A DNA stretch of 64,000 bases, taken from positions 114,977 through 178,976 of the forward strand of contig NZ_JFHC01000006.1 in NCBI RefSeq assembly GCF_000698595.1, written 5' to 3'. This document shows, piece by piece, positions 1 through 8,891 of this stretch. The translations under genes and the position numbers were made by a program. Each line of letters opens with the position of its first letter. The stretch's first letter is position 1. Origin of the DNA: Caballeronia glathei (GTDB taxonomy: Bacteria > Pseudomonadota > Gammaproteobacteria > Burkholderiales > Burkholderiaceae). The notes under the pieces were generated by a model. It ran no database searches. It saw only the letters and a list, made by a program, of their open reading frames with translations, and had not been told where the DNA came from.

Positions 1-1649
1 CGGGCGACGCCGGGCGTCGCGGCGATCGCGGCGCGCTCGGCGTCGGGGAAAAAGCCGGTGTCGCCGGTGTCGGAGGTGCGCAGGTAGAGCTGCGCGGGCA
101 GCACGGCGTTCAGCCAGCGGTCGACGGAATCGCGAAAGCTCGCGACCATGATCGCCATCGCCGCCATCAGGCTGAAGCTCGCGAGAATGCCGGCAAGCCC
201 GATCGACGCGCGCCCCGGCGCCCCGGCGAGCTGCGCGAACGCGAGGTGGGGCACGGCGTGGCGCACGCTCGGCAGGATCGCGAAGGTCCAGTGGGCGAGG
301 CGCGGCATCAGCAGGATCGCGCCGACTAGCAGCAGGGCGACCGACACGTAGCCGAAAACCGGCAGTCCCGCGACCGGCTTCGCCTGCGTCAGCGCAGCGC
401 CCGCCACGATGATGCCGAGCGCGGGCCACGGCGTGGAGAGGCGGCGCAATACGGTTTCCTCGTCGCCGGCCTTGAGCGCCTGCGCGGGCCGCGCGCGCGC
501 TGCTTCCCACGCGGGCGCAAGGCTGCCGGCAAGCGACGCCGCAATGCCGAGCGCGGCAAAGCCGAGCGCGCTCGCCACGCTCGCGTGCAGCGTCGGGCGC
601 ACGCCCGGGAAATAGCCGCCGCCCAGGTCGCCGCCCCAGTAGCGCAGCACCGCCGCCGCGAGGCCGAGCCCGAGCACGATGCCGAGCACGGCGCCCGCGA
701 GCCCCTGCGCGGCGCCTTCGGCAAGCAGCATGCGCGAGAGGCCGCCGCGCGTCATGCCGAGCGCGCGCAGCAGCGCAAGCTGCGTGCGCCGCCGGATCAC
801 CGAGAGCGCCTGCGTCGAAAACACCAGGAACGCGCCGGTGAAGAGCGCCACGAGCGCGAGCACGTCCAGATTCACGCGATACGCCCGCGAGAGGGTCGCC
901 GTGACGCGCAGCTTGTCCTCGGGTGCGAACGCCGCGACGCCCGCGGGCAAAAGCGGCGGCAGCGTGCGGCGAAACGCGTTCGCATCGACGCCCGGCGCGA
1001 GCTTCAGGTCGATGCGCTGGATGAGGCCGATCCGGCCGAAGCGCCATTGCGCCGCGCCGATGTCCATCACCGCGAAGCGCAGCCCCTCGCCCGCGGCGGG
1101 CAACGAACCCGCCACGCGCAGCGCGACGGTGTCGAGGCCGGTCTGCACGGTGAGCGTGTCGCCGGGTTTGAGCCCGAGCCAGGCGAGCGCGGCCGGGGAG
1201 AGAAACACGGCCGACGGATCGAACAGGTCGAGGCGCTGCGGCTCGCCGTCAGCCTCTTTCGCGGCCGGCTGGCCGACGAGCCCGGGATTCACCGCGACCG
1301 CGCGAAACGCGTCGATGCCGAAGAGCCGCAGCGCTTCCTGCTGCCCCGGCAGGCGCGCCTCGACCTCGACGACGGGGCTCGCCTCGGCCACCTGCGGAAG
1401 GCTCGCGATGCGCGCGTAGACCGTTTCGTCGAAACCCGTGCGCGGGCCGCGGATCTCCAGGTCGGCGGCGCCCATCAGCGAGCGCGTCGCCTGCGAGAAC
1501 TCGGCGAGCGCCGCATGGTTGATCAGGTGCACCGCGTAGCCCATCGCCACGCCGATCGCGATCGCGATCACGCTGAGCGCGACGCGCCCGGGATGCGCGC
1601 GCAGTTCGCCCGCGAGCAGGGTCTTCAGGAGCGCGGAGACGAGGCGCAT
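1..1649 (-). CDS. FtsX/MacB-like ABC transporter permease, C-terminus cut by window edge
   Basis: Membrane subunit of an ABC transporter of the LolCE/MacB/FtsX group, which works on lipoproteins, lipids or peptides at the inner membrane rather than on sugars. Reading from ATG at 1649, about 549 residues are visible before the window ends. An N-terminal membrane segment (LSVIAIAIGVAMGYAVHLI) is followed by a periplasmic domain of about 200 residues, then a three-helix FtsX bundle starting near VLALVALFTGAFLVFSTQAL and the usual cytoplasmic RRRTQLALLRALGMTR loop. A second bundle begins near residue 420. It sits 3 bp downstream of its ATPase gene, so the two form one transcription unit. The C-terminus is missing from the window, not from the genome. 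Whether it exports or extracts lipoproteins cannot be told from sequence. Confidence 0.85.
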   Translation of the reverse strand, partial: MRLVSALLKTLLAGELRAHPGRVALSVIAIAIGVAMGYAVHLINHAALAEFSQATRSLMGAADLEIRGPRTGFDETVYARIASLPQVAEASPVVEVEARLPGQQEALRLFGIDAFRAVAVNPGLVGQPAAKEADGEPQRLDLFDPSAVFLSPAALAWLGLKPGDTLTVQTGLDTVALRVAGSLPAAGEGLRFAVMDIGAAQWRFGRIGLIQRIDLKLAPGVDANAFRRTLPPLLPAGVAAFAPEDKLRVTATLSRAYRVNLDVLALVALFTGAFLVFSTQALSVIRRRTQLALLRALGMTRGGLSRMLLAEGAAQGLAGAVLGIVLGLGLAAAVLRYWGGDLGGGYFPGVRPTLHASVASALGFAALGIAASLAGSLAPAWEAARARPAQALKAGDEETVLRRLSTPWPALGIIVAGAALTQAKPVAGLPVFGYVSVALLLVGAILLMPRLAHWTFAILPSVRHAVPHLAFAQLAGAPGRASIGLAGILASFSLMAAMAIMVASFRDSVDRWLNAVLPAQLYLRTSDTGDTGFFPDAERAAIAATPGVA

Positions 1650-1652
1650 CGC

Positions 1653-2426
1653 TCAGGCCTCGGAGCGGGTGGGGTGCGTCGGGAGCGTCGATTGTGCCGG
1701 TTGTGACGGTTGCGTCGCCTGGGGAGCGTGAAAGGGTGCGAGGCCCTCGGCCGTGAGCAGCAGGATGCGGTCGGCGGTGGCGGCCGCGAGCGCCGAATGC
1801 GTCACGATCAGGCCCGCGGTGCCCGCGGCGGCGCCCGCCTTGACCCGCTCGCGCAGGAGGCGCAGCACTTGCTGCGCCGTGTCCGGATCGAGATTGCCGG
1901 TGGGCTCGTCGGCGAGTATCAGGCGCGGCGCGTGCACGAGCGCGCGGGCGATCGCCACGCGCTGGGTCTCGCCGCCCGAAAGCTCGCGCGGCAGGCTGTC
2001 GTGACGCGTTTCCATGCCAAGCTCGGCGAGCATCGCCACCGCGCGCGAATGCGCGTCGCGCCGGCTCGCGCCGTTCAGAAGGAGCGGCAGCGCGACGTTC
2101 TGCGCGACCGTCAGATACGGCAGCACGTGAAACGCCTGGAATACGAAGCCCATCGAGCGGCGCCGCAGCAGGGTGGCCGCTTCGTCGTCGAGCGTGCACA
2201 TATCCTCGCCCGCGACCACGACGCGGCCGCTGTCGGGCTTGTCGAGGCCCGCGATCAGGTTGAGCAGCGTCGACTTGCCGACCCCCGATTCGCCCATCAC
2301 GGCGACGTATTCGCCGGCGCGCACCGTGAGACTGACCGAGCGCAGCACGGTGCGGCCGTGCGTGCCGCCGTGGGCCTTCGTGATCGACTCGACTGCCAGC
2401 ACGTTCGTTCCGTCCGGTGGTTGCAT
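1653..2426 (-). CDS. LolD/MacB-type ABC transporter ATP-binding protein
   Basis: A 257-residue ATPase that powers the adjacent FtsX-like permease. Visible motifs are Walker A GESGVGKST, Q-loop VFQAFHVLPYLT, signature LSGGETQRVAIARAL and Walker B LILADEPTGNLD. The phrase ADEPTGNLD with LSGGE is typical of the LolD/MacB/FtsE group. I chose ATG at 2426 (MQPPDG) because an in-frame extension to 2618 encodes low-similarity Pro/Arg-rich residues; no clear ribosome site marks either. The last about 20 residues (after APFHAPQ) are a low-complexity Pro/Thr/Gln/Ser tail. It is divergent from the DUF1571-like gene, with about 230 bp between starts. Confidence 0.88.
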   Translation of the reverse strand: MQPPDGTNVLAVESITKAHGGTHGRTVLRSVSLTVRAGEYVAVMGESGVGKSTLLNLIAGLDKPDSGRVVVAGEDMCTLDDEAATLLRRRSMGFVFQAFHVLPYLTVAQNVALPLLLNGASRRDAHSRAVAMLAELGMETRHDSLPRELSGGETQRVAIARALVHAPRLILADEPTGNLDPDTAQQVLRLLRERVKAGAAAGTAGLIVTHSALAAATADRILLLTAEGLAPFHAPQATQPSQPAQSTLPTHPTRSEA

Positions 2427-2655
2427 ATGGGGAGCACGGTCGCGAGGAGGAGAGGGCGATGTCCATTCTAGTCGCGGTTGCGGCGCCGCGCCCGAGGTCT
2501 TCCGAACGGAACGCGACTGTGCCGTGCCATTTTCGACCCCACGCAGGTCTCGCCACTGCTCGAACGGACAAAACGACGCAGCCGCTTCACAATAGGTGTT
2601 CAACTCAGGGTCATCCACCCCGGGTATTCAACCCAGCCGAGCGCACACCGCCGCC

Positions 2656-3300
2656 ATGTTGCCCGCCGAATTCCGCCACGGCACCCGCGATCCCGCCGAC
2701 GGCGCCTGCGCCGAATCTGGCGCCGACCCGATCGGCGCGGCGCAGGCGAGTTTCAGCTCGCTGTCGACCTACGCCCTGACGCTGCACTCCGCAAGCGCGC
2801 ACGGCGAAAACGTGCGGCTGCGCTATGCGTTTCGCAAGCCGGGGTTCGTGCGCATGGATTTCATCGAGCCGCACGGGGGCGCGACGCTCATCTACAGTCC
2901 GCTGACGAAGGCCTCCCGGGTCTGGCCGCGCGGCTATCCTCGCTTTCCGTCGCTCGAACTCGACGCGGACAATCCGCTGATCCGCGGTCCGCACGGGCAT
3001 CGCGTGGACGAATCCGATCTCGGCGCGCTGCTGCACAACATCCGCGCGCTGCAGGCGGGCGGCAGCACGTGCGTCGGCGGCGAGGAACGCGTCGGCACGC
3101 GCCGGACGACGCAGGTGGTGGTTGAGGGCGCGCCGGGGCGCACGGTGGCGCGCGTGCATCGCTATCTGCTGTGGCTGGATGCGGCGAGCGCGCTGCCGCT
3201 CAGGGTGGTGAGCGAGTCCGTGCTCGGCGAGCCGATCGATACGGTGGTCATGGACGACCTGTGTGTCGACGTGGCGCTGCCGCCGGATTTCTTCGGCTGA
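2656..3300 (+). CDS. DUF1571/LolA-like lipoprotein-sorting fold protein
   Basis: A 214-residue protein resembling the DUF1571 branch of the LolA/LolB fold. Typical phrases are LRYAFRKPGFVRMDF, GATLIYSPLTK and NPLIRGPHGHRVDESDLGALL. Family members bind lipid-like ligands in a half-barrel. No signal peptide is visible from ATG 2656, nor from the alternative GTG at 2596, so its location is unclear. It is divergent from a LolD-like ATPase and FtsX-like permease, which suggests, but does not prove, a shared role in moving lipoproteins or outer-membrane lipids. The start is uncertain because neither candidate has a convincing Shine-Dalgarno sequence. Confidence 0.7.
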   Translation: MLPAEFRHGTRDPADGACAESGADPIGAAQASFSSLSTYALTLHSASAHGENVRLRYAFRKPGFVRMDFIEPHGGATLIYSPLTKASRVWPRGYPRFPSLELDADNPLIRGPHGHRVDESDLGALLHNIRALQAGGSTCVGGEERVGTRRTTQVVVEGAPGRTVARVHRYLLWLDAASALPLRVVSESVLGEPIDTVVMDDLCVDVALPPDFFG

Positions 3301-3335
3301 TTGCTTCAGCCGGAATACGTGGGCAGCCTCCGGCA

Positions 3336-4076
3336 ATGGTCACCGCGACTTTCCGCTTCTACGAGGAACTGAACGATTTCCTGCCGCCCGCGCTGCGCCG
3401 GCGCGACTTCGAGCGCACCTGCGCGCGCGCCGCGACGGCCAAGCACATGATCGAGGCGCTCGGCGTGCCGCACACGGAAGTCGAGCTGATCCTGATCAAC
3501 GGGGAATCGTCGGGCTTCGGGCGGATTCTTTGCGACGGCGACCGCGTCGCGGTGTATCCGGTCTTCGAGGCGCTCGACGTCGCGCCGTTGCTGCGCGTGC
3601 GTGAGCGGCCGCTGCGCGTGACGCGCTTCGTCGCGGACGTGCATCTCGGCGCGCTCGCGCACCTGCTGCGCATGACGGGCTTCGACACGCTCTACGACCC
3701 CGGCTTCGAGGACAGCGTGATCGCCGGCATCGCCGCGCGCGAGCACCGCATCGTCCTCACGCGCGACTGCGAACTGCTCAAGCGCCGCGACATCACGCAC
3801 GGATGTTTTGTGCACGCACTGAAGGGCGAGGCGCAGCTTCGCGAGATTTTCGAGCGGCTCGACCTCGCGCGCAGCGCGCGGCCCTTCACGCTGTGCCCGC
3901 ACTGCAACGCGCCGGTGCGCGTCATCGACAGGGCCCTCGCCAGGCCGCGCGTGCCCGCGTGCGTGTACGAGGGCTACGAACGATTTACCACCTGCGACGC
4001 CTGCGGCCGCATCTTCTGGGAGGGCTGGCACCGCGAGCGCCTCTTCGCCATGCTCGAAGGGCGTCTGCCGGGCTGA
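3336..4076 (+). CDS. Mut7-C family protein with N-terminal ubiquitin-like domain
   Basis: A 246-residue protein with three parts. Residues 1-85 form a MoaD/ThiS-like ubiquitin fold (VTATFRFYEELNDFLPP through GDRVAVYPVFE). Residues 95-170 form the PIN-like Mut7-C RNase domain with conserved acidic residues in FVADVHLGALAHLLRMTGFDT and VLTRDCELLKRR. The C-terminus is a zinc ribbon with CPHC and CDAC pairs. The family is thought to be a nuclease but bacterial substrates are unknown. ATG 3336 is used because upstream residues overlap the previous gene in another frame. It starts 35 bp after the DUF1571-like gene and is probably co-transcribed. Confidence 0.85.
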   Translation: MVTATFRFYEELNDFLPPALRRRDFERTCARAATAKHMIEALGVPHTEVELILINGESSGFGRILCDGDRVAVYPVFEALDVAPLLRVRERPLRVTRFVADVHLGALAHLLRMTGFDTLYDPGFEDSVIAGIAAREHRIVLTRDCELLKRRDITHGCFVHALKGEAQLREIFERLDLARSARPFTLCPHCNAPVRVIDRALARPRVPACVYEGYERFTTCDACGRIFWEGWHRERLFAMLEGRLPG

Positions 4077-4158
4077 TTGCACGGTGATCCGCACGATCAT
4101 TCGGGCCGCGCACGCGTACAATCAAGCATCGTCTGCATCGCTTCGACAGACTTCCCCC

Positions 4159-5136
4159 ATGAGCCGCCTGCCGCGCCGCCGAATGCTTGTCGCGTCCGCC
4201 GTGGCCGCACTCGGCACGCTAGGCACGCTCGCCGCGCACAAGGTCACCATCGCCCTCGTCATGAAATCGCTCGACGACCCGTTCGTGATCGCGATGGTGG
4301 AGGGCGCGAAAAACTATCAGCGGCACTACGCGTCACAGCTCGACCTGACGACGCGCGGCACCGCGAGGGAAACCGACATCGACGGCCAGATCCGCCTGGT
4401 CGAGGAACTGATCGACGCCCGCACGAACGCCATCGTGATCGCGCCCGCCGATTCCACTGCGCTCATGCCCGCGGCCGCGAAGGCGATCGGCGCGGGCATT
4501 GTCGTGATCGCGATCGACAATCCGTTCGACGCCGCCGCCGAAGAGGCCGCGGACGTCTCGATTCCGTTTGTCGGGCCGGACAGCCGCAAGGGCGCGCGGC
4601 TCGTCGGCGCGTATCTCGGCAAGCGGCTCAGGCCGGGCGACGAAGTCGGGATCATCGAGGGCACGCAAGGCGGCCACAATGCGCAGGAGCGCACCGCGGG
4701 CTTCAGGCTGGCGATGGACGCGGCGGGCGCGAGGGTCGTCGCCGTGAGCGCGAGCGACTGGAGCGCGGGGCGCGGCCGCGTCGCGGCGCTTGCGATGCTC
4801 GGCGAGCATCCGCGCCTGCGCGCGCTGCTCTGCGGCAACGACAACCTCGCGATGGGCGCGGTCGAGGCGATCCGCGCGTCGGGCAAAACGGACAAGGTGT
4901 ACGTGACGGGCTACAACAACATCGAGGAGATCGACCCGATGATCCGCGACGGCCGCGTGCTGGCCACGGTCGAGCAGTTCGCGGCGAAGCAGGCGGTGTT
5001 CGGCATCGACGTGGCGCTAAAGGCGCTCGCGGAGAACCGCAGGCAGGAGGACCTGTCGCAGTTCATCGAAACGCCGGTTCAGCTCGTCACGAAGGAAACA
5101 TCGAAGACGCTGCGCATGGGCGCAGTGCAGGCGTGA
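4159..5136 (+). CDS. RbsB-like periplasmic sugar-binding protein, standalone
   Basis: A 325-residue periplasmic binding protein of the ribose/CUT2 class (type 1 fold). After a basic N-terminus (RRRM, possibly a Tat signal) and a hydrophobic stretch ending near LGTLAAH, it shows the family landmarks KVTIALVMKSLDDPF, the repeated GIVVIAIDNPFD and VYVTGYNNIEEIDPMI. No permease or ATPase lies downstream. It is convergent with the last gene of a complete CUT2 operon, whose own binding protein is a different paralogue. It could feed that transporter or act as a chemotaxis or sensor input. ATG 4159 gives the signal-like N-terminus; an upstream in-frame start at 4084 would bury it. Confidence 0.82.
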   Translation: MSRLPRRRMLVASAVAALGTLGTLAAHKVTIALVMKSLDDPFVIAMVEGAKNYQRHYASQLDLTTRGTARETDIDGQIRLVEELIDARTNAIVIAPADSTALMPAAAKAIGAGIVVIAIDNPFDAAAEEAADVSIPFVGPDSRKGARLVGAYLGKRLRPGDEVGIIEGTQGGHNAQERTAGFRLAMDAAGARVVAVSASDWSAGRGRVAALAMLGEHPRLRALLCGNDNLAMGAVEAIRASGKTDKVYVTGYNNIEEIDPMIRDGRVLATVEQFAAKQAVFGIDVALKALAENRRQEDLSQFIETPVQLVTKETSKTLRMGAVQA

Positions 5137-5142
5137 CATGAG

Positions 5143-5165
5143 CGTGGCGGCATGCCGCCGCCACG
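5143..5165. terminator. Hairpin between convergent genes
   Basis: A perfect 9-bp inverted repeat (CGTGGCGGC, 5-nt loop, complement) lies in the 74-bp gap between two convergent binding-protein genes. No plus-strand T-run follows the stem. A run of seven A on the plus strand lies at about 5190-5196, close to the end of the minus-strand gene. A bidirectional, partly imperfect terminator is the likely reading. Confidence 0.45.
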
Positions 5166-5210
5166 TATGCGATGCGAAAAGTTCGTGCGCAAAAAAATGG
5201 CGCCCCGGCG

Positions 5211-6161
5211 TCAGCGCGGCGACGACCAGCCCTTGTAGTTGCCGATGTTCTCGCGCGTGATGAGCGTCGAAGGCATCAGGATCATCGGGTTGGCGGGCTT
5301 CTTGCCGTTCATGATCTCGTAGCCGACGCTCACGGCGGTCTGCGCCATCGTCCACGGGTCCTGGCTCGCGGACGCCTGAATCAGCGTGTCGCTCTTGAGC
5401 GCCGTTTCGATGTCCGGCGCGCCGTCCACCGACGTGATCACGATGTCCTTGCGATGCAGCTGCTTGGCCGCGAGGTCGCTTCCCACGGCCTGCGGATCAT
5501 TGATCGCGAAGAGCCCGTCGATCTTCGGGAAACGCGTGAGATAGCCCTGCATCGCGTTCATGCCGCCTTCGCGCGAGCCCTTCGCGTCCTGGTCGTCGGA
5601 GAGGATCTTGATGCCCGGCTCCTTCGCGAACACGGACTTGCAGCCCTTCACGCGATCGACCACGGCGGAGACGGGCGGCCCGTTCTCGATGATCACGTTG
5701 CCCTTGCCCTTCAGCTTCTTCGCGATGAAGTCGCAGGAGAGCTCGCCCGCCTGCACGTTGTTCGTCTGCACGGTCGCGTCGGCGCCCGCCGCGGCCACGT
5801 CCACCGCGATCACGACGATGCCCGCCGCGCGCGCCTTCTTCACGGCCGGCTCGATCGCCTTCGGGTCGGCGGCGTTGAGCAGGATCAGGTCGACGTGGGC
5901 GGAGATGAAGTTGTCGATCTGGGTGAACTGCTTGTTCATGTCGTAGTCGGCGGAGACCGCCGTCACCTTGACGCCCGGGTTGATCTGCTTCGCCTTCGCC
6001 TCGGCACCCTTCGTGATGGTCACGAAGTACGGGTTGCCGAGCGAGCCGACCGTGATGCCGATCGCCTTGAGCGGCTTGTCGGCGGCTTGCGCGGCACCGG
6101 ACGCGACAGTGAGGCCCACGGCCAGCGCGACGCCGGCGGCAACGATTTTTTGCTTGAACAT
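5211..6161 (-). CDS. CUT2 sugar ABC transporter substrate-binding protein
   Basis: A 316-residue periplasmic sugar-binding protein. It has a clear Sec signal peptide (MFKQKIVAAGVALAVGLT, cleavage about AQA-AD near residue 27). Two alpha/beta lobes follow, with ITVGSLGNPYFVTITKGAEA, DLILLNAADPKAIEPAVKKA, GIVVIAVDVAA and DIVITSVDGAPDIETALKS, all typical of the RbsB/FrcB group. It is the last gene of a four-gene operon headed by a ROK regulator and follows the permease gene after a 97-bp gap. The sugar cannot be assigned from sequence; a fructose or pentose type is plausible because ROK-regulated CUT2 operons such as frc are known. Confidence 0.88.
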   Translation of the reverse strand: MFKQKIVAAGVALAVGLTVASGAAQAADKPLKAIGITVGSLGNPYFVTITKGAEAKAKQINPGVKVTAVSADYDMNKQFTQIDNFISAHVDLILLNAADPKAIEPAVKKARAAGIVVIAVDVAAAGADATVQTNNVQAGELSCDFIAKKLKGKGNVIIENGPPVSAVVDRVKGCKSVFAKEPGIKILSDDQDAKGSREGGMNAMQGYLTRFPKIDGLFAINDPQAVGSDLAAKQLHRKDIVITSVDGAPDIETALKSDTLIQASASQDPWTMAQTAVSVGYEIMNGKKPANPMILMPSTLITRENIGNYKGWSSPR

Positions 6162-6258
6162 GTTATGTGTCTCCAGTGTGGTCCGAGAGGTATGACGCGT
6201 GCGAGCGGGGAGCAAGCGGACCTGCACGCTCCCGTGCGCATCGGTGAAAGAGGTTGCT

Positions 6259-7293
6259 TCAGGTGCGGGCGGAGCCGCGCTGGCGGTAGCGGTCGAGCGC
6301 CACGGCGCCGATGATCACGAGCCCCTTGATGATGTATTGCCAGATGTCGGACACGCCGAGCAGCACGAGGCCGTTGGTCAGCACCGCGATGATGAGCGCG
6401 CCGATCAGCGTGCCGACGATCGAGCCCACGCCGCCCACGAAGCTCGTGCCGCCGAGAATGACCGCGGCGATGGCGTCGAGTTCGTACGACTGGCCGAGCT
6501 GCAGGCCGTTCGCCGCGTAGAGCCGGGCAGCCGACATCACCGCGCCGAGCCCGGCGAGCACGCCCGATGCCGCGTAGACGAAGAGCTGGATGCCCCACAC
6601 CTTGATGCCCGAGAGGCGCGCCGCTTCCGGGTTGCCACCGACCGAGTAGATCCGCAGGCCGAGCACGGTGCGCCGAAGGATGAACCACGAGAGCACCACC
6701 ACCGCGATCGCGATGATCACGAGCCACGGCACGCCGAAGAGCGTGTCGTTGCCGATGAAGGCGAAGGGCAGTTGCGGGTTGAAGATGGTCGTGTCGTTGC
6801 CGATCAGCCGCGCGATGCCGCGCACCGCGGTCAGGGAGCCTAACGTGACGATGAAGGGCGGCAGTTTCAGGAGCGCGATCAGCGCGCCGTTGACGAGGCC
6901 GAAGCCGAGCCCGACGAGGAGCGCCGCCGGAATGCCGAGGTAGCCCCAGCCGGGAATGTTCGACGTGATGAGCGCGACCACCGCCGCCGCGGACAGGATC
7001 GAGCCGACCGACAGGTCGATGCCGCCAGTCAGAATGACGAAGGTCATGCCGGCCGCGAGCACGACGTTGATGGACGCCTGCTGCGTGACGATCGAAATGT
7101 TCTGCAGGCTGAAGAAGCCCTCCGTCACCACGCCGAAGCCGATGCACAGCAGGATCAGCACGGGCAGCATGCCCGCCGTGCGCATCAGCGTCTGCATGCG
7201 TTCCTTGTGCTCGATGCGCGACTGCCGCTGCGACTGGCTCTGCGCGTTCGCCGCTACGGCGTCGGTGTTCGGCTGCTTGATGGGGTTGCTCAT
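6259..7293 (-). CDS. CUT2 sugar ABC transporter permease
   Basis: A 344-residue RbsC-like inner-membrane permease. It has about nine to ten hydrophobic segments, and the family motifs VLAAGMTFVILTGGIDLSVG, a central GGNPEAARLSGI loop and AVILGGTSFVGGVGSIVGTL. The first 35 residues are a hydrophilic Gln/Ser-rich cytoplasmic tail, longer than usual. ATG 7293 is preceded by a strong AGGAGG. It lies between the ATPase gene (53-bp gap) and the binding-protein gene, giving a complete importer. Confidence 0.92.
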   Translation of the reverse strand: MSNPIKQPNTDAVAANAQSQSQRQSRIEHKERMQTLMRTAGMLPVLILLCIGFGVVTEGFFSLQNISIVTQQASINVVLAAGMTFVILTGGIDLSVGSILSAAAVVALITSNIPGWGYLGIPAALLVGLGFGLVNGALIALLKLPPFIVTLGSLTAVRGIARLIGNDTTIFNPQLPFAFIGNDTLFGVPWLVIIAIAVVVLSWFILRRTVLGLRIYSVGGNPEAARLSGIKVWGIQLFVYAASGVLAGLGAVMSAARLYAANGLQLGQSYELDAIAAVILGGTSFVGGVGSIVGTLIGALIIAVLTNGLVLLGVSDIWQYIIKGLVIIGAVALDRYRQRGSART

Positions 7294-7346
7294 GTCGTCC
7301 TCCTGAAATGCGTATCTGTGTCTCGTATCTGCGTCTTGTTGCGGGC

Positions 7347-8891
7347 TCACGCGGCGAGCGCGGGCCGCGAGCCGGTTGCCAGCTCGATGATGGCTTCCTG
7401 TTCGATGGGCTTGCCGGTGTATCCGCCGAGCTCGCCCGCAATCTCGCCTTCGCGCATGACGAGCACGCGGTCGGCCACGCCGATGATCTCGGGCAGTTCG
7501 CTCGAAATCACGATGATGCCCACACCGGTGCGCGCGAGCTCGTTGATGATCCGGTAGATCTCGGACTTCGCGCCGATGTCGACGCCGCGCGTCGGCTCGT
7601 CGAGAATCAGCACGCGCGGCTGCGTTTCCAGGAGGCGCGAGAGCAGCACCTTCTGCTGGTTGCCGCCGGAGAGCGCCCCCGCGTTCACCCGCGCGTTCGG
7701 CACGCGGATGGAGAGCGAGGCGATCGCGTCGCGTGCGCGGGACGCGCCCCGGGCGAGGTCGAGCACGCCCATGCGCGCGTCGCGGCTGCACACGGCCACG
7801 TTGATGTTGTCGCGCACGCTCATGTCGAGAAAGAGCCCCTGGCCCTTGCGGTCTTCGGTGAGATAGACGAGGCCGGCGTCGATTGCGTCGCGCGGCGTGC
7901 GCACGTTGAGCGGCTTGCCGTCCATCGACACCTCGCCGCGCACGCGCGGCTCCGCGCCGAAGATGAGGCGCGCGAACTCGGTGCGCCCCGCGCCCACCAG
8001 CCCGGCGATGCCGAGCACCTCGCCCGCGTGCAGATCGAGGCTGCAGCCGCGCACGCGGCCTTCGTCGGCGATGTCGCGGGCCTGCAGGACCACCTTGCCG
8101 GGATCGTAGGGCGCGTGCTCCTTCTTGTAGAAGCCTGAAATGTCGCGGCCCACCATCATGCGCACGAGGCTTTCCGCCGACAGTTCGTCGCGCGTGAGCG
8201 TGCCGACGTACGAGCCGTCGCGCAGCACGGAGACGCGGTCGGAAAGCTCGTAGATCTCCGCCATGCGGTGGCTGATGTAGATGATCGCGATGCCTTCGGC
8301 GCGCAGCGTGCGGATCAGCTCGAACAGGCGGTCCGTCTCGCGCGAGGAGAGCGGGGTGGTCGGCTCGTCCATCACGAGGATGCGGGCGCGGGCATGCACG
8401 GCCCGCGCGATCTCGACGAGCTGCTGCTCCGCGATCGACAGGTCGCCCACGAGCGTATGCGGCTTGAACGATGCGCCGAGGCGCTTGAGCACATCCTCGC
8501 AGCCGCGCTCCATGCCCGCGCGGTCGACGAGCCCGAGCAGGCCGCCCTTTTTCAGTTCGCGCCCGGCGTGGATGTTTTCCGCCACCGACAGATTGGGCGC
8601 GAGGCTCAGTTCCTGGTAGATCACCGCGACGCCGAGCGCGCGGGCCGCGAGCGGACCGTCGATCACGGACACCTCGCCCTCGATCAGGATCTCGCCGCCC
8701 GGGTCCGCCTGGTAGGCGCCGGAGAGGATCTTCATCAGCGTGGACTTGCCCGCGCCGTTTTCGCCCATCAGCGAATGCACCTCGCCGGGGTAGACGGTAA
8801 GGCGCACGTTGTCGAGCGCGCGCACACCGGGAAACGTCTTGCTGATGCCGCGCATCTCGAGCAGCGCGGGCCTCGCCTCATGACTGGACAT
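7347..8891 (-). CDS. CUT2 sugar ABC transporter ATPase (double ABC domain)
   Basis: A 514-residue RbsA/MglA-type ATPase with two fused ABC domains. The first has a full Walker A (GENGAGKST, residues 43-51) and Walker [14 protein letters not shown]. The second has the degenerate Walker A of this family (GLVGAGRTE) but a good signature [15 protein letters not shown] and Walker [15 protein letters not shown]. This asymmetry is normal for the family. Its start overlaps the end of the ROK regulator gene by 14 bp, implying translational coupling and co-regulation. Length matches the family. Confidence 0.93.
   Translation of the reverse strand: MSSHEARPALLEMRGISKTFPGVRALDNVRLTVYPGEVHSLMGENGAGKSTLMKILSGAYQADPGGEILIEGEVSVIDGPLAARALGVAVIYQELSLAPNLSVAENIHAGRELKKGGLLGLVDRAGMERGCEDVLKRLGASFKPHTLVGDLSIAEQQLVEIARAVHARARILVMDEPTTPLSSRETDRLFELIRTLRAEGIAIIYISHRMAEIYELSDRVSVLRDGSYVGTLTRDELSAESLVRMMVGRDISGFYKKEHAPYDPGKVVLQARDIADEGRVRGCSLDLHAGEVLGIAGLVGAGRTEFARLIFGAEPRVRGEVSMDGKPLNVRTPRDAIDAGLVYLTEDRKGQGLFLDMSVRDNINVAVCSRDARMGVLDLARGASRARDAIASLSIRVPNARVNAGALSGGNQQKVLLSRLLETQPRVLILDEPTRGVDIGAKSEIYRIINELARTGVGIIVISSELPEIIGVADRVLVMREGEIAGELGGYTGKPIEQEAIIELATGSRPALAA

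Noticed and set aside
585..1706. 373-codon plus-strand frame
   Set aside because: Arg/His/Glu-rich shadow of the permease gene on the opposite strand.
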